The translations under genes were made by a program, and so were the position numbers. 64,000 nucleotides of DNA from Microscilla marina ATCC 23134 (GTDB lineage: Bacteria > Bacteroidota > Bacteroidia > Cytophagales > Microscillaceae). Below are positions 62,181 to 64,000 of this stretch, piece after piece (position 1 is the first letter of the stretch; each line of letters opens with the position of its first letter). The notes under the pieces were generated by a model. It did no database searches, was not told the origin of the DNA, and worked only from the letters and a program-made list of their open reading frames with translations. The DNA is taken from the NCBI RefSeq assembly GCF_000169175.1, contig NZ_AAWS01000037.1:1-64000 (forward strand). Direction: 5' to 3'.

Positions 62181-63990
62181 AATAATAAGATTAAGACGAG
62201 GTGTTCGATACAAAAAACAAGTCATTTATGGGTGTATATACTGGTGCTTATTTCCTTTTGTTATCTATGCTCAATCCCCTTCGTTAAAACAGGCAGGCTC
62301 AACAAATAAAAAAAACAGTATTTACCTAAAACTTAGTACAAACTTAAAAGATATTCAGTCATTAAAAAAAATAGAAGTACCCACTGTTTATCAAGACATT
62401 AAAAAAGCTGAGAAGGCTGTAAAATCTTTTATTCAAAAGCTACATCAACAAGCTTACCTGAATGCCCAATTAGATAGTCTGTCAAATACCCCAGATACCC
62501 TCTTTGCTTATATTTCTGTGGGGACTAAGTTTATATGGGCAAGTTTGAAAAAAGGTAACCTTCCTGAGGAAATAATACACAATGTAGGATTTAAGCCTAA
62601 ATACTATAATAAAAAACCTTTTTTGTATAAATCAATATCAAAATTACAAACTAAAGTGTTGAGTTATTCAGAGAACCACGGCTACCCTTTTGCTCAAATT
62701 CGCCTAGACTCTTTAACATTTGTAAAGCAGGAAGTTTATGCTAAGTGGAACTATGATCAAGGACCACAGGTTTTATTTGATACACTCCACATTGTGGGTG
62801 ATTTACAGGTAAAACCAAGGTTTATGATGAAATACTTACGACTAAGAGAAGGTGACCTGTTTAGTCAATCAAAAGTGCAAAGTGCCCATCGCATATTGAA
62901 ACAGTTACCGTATTTAAAGGTCAGAAAAAAAGCAGTGGTAGATTTTCGGGCAAAGAAAGCCAGCGTTAACTTGTTTTTACAAAAGCGTAAAGCGAATCAA
63001 ATAAACTTACTAGTGGGACTACTTCCTAATGAACAAAATCCTGGTACTATAGAGTGGATGGGGGAGTTTGATCTTCTATTGCAAAACATGTTTAGGTCTG
63101 GCAAGAGCCTTTCGGCAAAATGGTTACGACCAGAATCTCAGTCTCAACTGATTAACTTAGATTATACTCATCCATTATTATTTGGATCAGCATTAGACCT
63201 ACAGCTTAAGTTTAACCTTTTAAAAGAAGATACATCGTTTGTTAATATAGACCTAGGTGGGGTTTTATACTATAATTTAAAAACAGGAGACAAAATAAAG
63301 GCTACTGTAAACTCTAAAAGTTCTAGGGTACTAAATAGCCTTATTTATCAAAATGCCACCCGATTGCCTGATACCTTAGACATTTCTTTTATTGCGTATG
63401 GTTTGGGCTATATACACAGTAATTTGAACGATGCATTGTACCCATCTAAAGGTGATTTTTTAAGTTTATCAGGGGAAATTGGACAAAAAAACATCGTACA
63501 AAACCCTGAGTTACCAGAAAGTTTGTACAAAAATATTCCACTGTCTACCACTAAATTGGTATATGAAGCTAAATGGAAGCACTATTCAAAAACATCTTCA
63601 AAATCAGTGTTATATTGGCAGTTAAGTACAGGAGGAGTGATCAATGACCAATTACTGGTCAACGAACTATTTAGGGTAGGAGGGATCAACAGTTTAAGAG
63701 GACATAACCAAAATATCTTCTTTGCCTCTCATTATGTAATCGCCAATCTTGAATATCGCTTTTTATTTGATGATTATTCATATTTATTTGTTTTTTATGA
63801 TCAATCGTGGCTACAACAAAAAACAATCAACACTTTTACCGAAGATACCCCTCTGGGGTTTGGTCTAGGGCTTAATTTCCCTACTAAAGCAGGTATATTT
63901 AATATTGTTTATGCACTGGGTAAAGCGCAAGAACAGCCAATAAACTTTAATCGTTCTAAAATACATTTTGGTTTTATAAGTAGATTTTGA
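62164..63990 (+). CDS. Omp85/BamA-TamA family outer-membrane protein
   Basis: The 608-residue precursor has a signal-peptide-like stretch (VIYGCIYWCLFPFVIYAQ) preceded by an unusually long, very basic n-region of 19 residues; no later start exists. The periplasmic part has POTRA-like units, including VLFDTLHIVGDLQVKPRF near residue 200 and LREGDLFSQSKVQSAHRILK near residue 227. The barrel carries HSNLNDALYPSKGDFLSLSG near residue 418 and the conserved LFRVGGINSLRGHNQNIF near residue 500 (the RGxxx loop of Omp85 proteins). It ends in Phe (IHFGFISRF), the BAM signal. It probably inserts or exports envelope proteins. It ends 10 bases before the window edge. Confidence 0.88.
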   Translation: MYKLDKIIRLRRGVRYKKQVIYGCIYWCLFPFVIYAQSPSLKQAGSTNKKNSIYLKLSTNLKDIQSLKKIEVPTVYQDIKKAEKAVKSFIQKLHQQAYLNAQLDSLSNTPDTLFAYISVGTKFIWASLKKGNLPEEIIHNVGFKPKYYNKKPFLYKSISKLQTKVLSYSENHGYPFAQIRLDSLTFVKQEVYAKWNYDQGPQVLFDTLHIVGDLQVKPRFMMKYLRLREGDLFSQSKVQSAHRILKQLPYLKVRKKAVVDFRAKKASVNLFLQKRKANQINLLVGLLPNEQNPGTIEWMGEFDLLLQNMFRSGKSLSAKWLRPESQSQLINLDYTHPLLFGSALDLQLKFNLLKEDTSFVNIDLGGVLYYNLKTGDKIKATVNSKSSRVLNSLIYQNATRLPDTLDISFIAYGLGYIHSNLNDALYPSKGDFLSLSGEIGQKNIVQNPELPESLYKNIPLSTTKLVYEAKWKHYSKTSSKSVLYWQLSTGGVINDQLLVNELFRVGGINSLRGHNQNIFFASHYVIANLEYRFLFDDYSYLFVFYDQSWLQQKTINTFTEDTPLGFGLGLNFPTKAGIFNIVYALGKAQEQPINFNRSKIHFGFISRF

Positions 63991-64000
63991 AATATTTGTA

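Overview
The window looks like chromosomal DNA of a gliding or marine member of the Bacteroidota, most likely order Cytophagales. The evidence is an AT-rich background, genes without Shine-Dalgarno leaders, TAnnTTTG-type -7 promoter boxes, TIGR02452, TIGR02757 and DUF3822 proteins, a Rho factor with a long charged N-terminal insertion, and a pyrE/NUDIX/DUF3822 neighbourhood. A Microscilla-like genome would fit, but this is inferred from style and not from a database match.

Layout. 1-5.6 kb (minus): a truncated TPR-like secreted protein, a SiaB-like ATPase, a secreted protein of unknown function, a nucleoside deoxyribosyltransferase-like protein, a TerB-like protein and a leucine-rich-repeat protein. 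5.7-14.9 kb (plus): YjjG-type nucleotidase, PiT-like phosphate permease, gyrB, polyphosphate kinase ppk1, and a membrane GAF/PAS receptor with no output domain. 15-25 kb: sufE, a MIP18/SufT-like Fe-S protein, a bacilliredoxin, a coiled-coil membrane protein behind a long structured leader, DUF3822, NUDIX, pyrE, TIGR02757, a beta-barrel protein, bcp, and a membrane-anchored beta-propeller protein. 25.4-33.5 kb is accessory: an LRR lipoprotein, a 1047-residue protein that resembles the non-ATPase part of DptH-like DNA-defence proteins, a four-helix membrane protein with a basic tail, a divergent XRE/S24 repressor with a probable self-operator, and two small exported proteins.

34-54 kb (minus) is the most unusual part. 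A 14.4-kb gene encodes a 4797-residue TcA-like Tc-toxin protein (VRP1 N-terminus, neuraminidase-like ABC_toxin_N region, pore/stalk and TcB-binding-like C-terminus). About 35 hemopexin repeats are inserted in it as two separate arrays. No TcB or TcC gene is present. Downstream on the same strand lie three genes for soluble proteins that all start with very Lys/Arg-rich tails: one with five exact-length 56-residue repeats, one with a TIKI/ChaN/EreA-like motif set, and one with no recognised domain. Upstream is a small protein resembling a module normally found inside TcA-type proteins. The cluster is interspersed with palindromic, MITE-like elements (38.7, 53.3 and 54.8 kb); the longest copy folds into a multi-hairpin GC-rich structure. 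My working model is a TcA-like delivery or adhesion particle with dedicated neighbouring cargo, which is inference.

55-64 kb is core again: a TIGR02452 PARG-like macrodomain protein, rho, serS, a TerB-like protein, a 44-codon small ORF coupled to a cyclase-family hydrolase, hemW, and an Omp85-family outer-membrane protein overlapping hemW head to head. I saw no tRNA, rRNA, CRISPR array or intact transposase.
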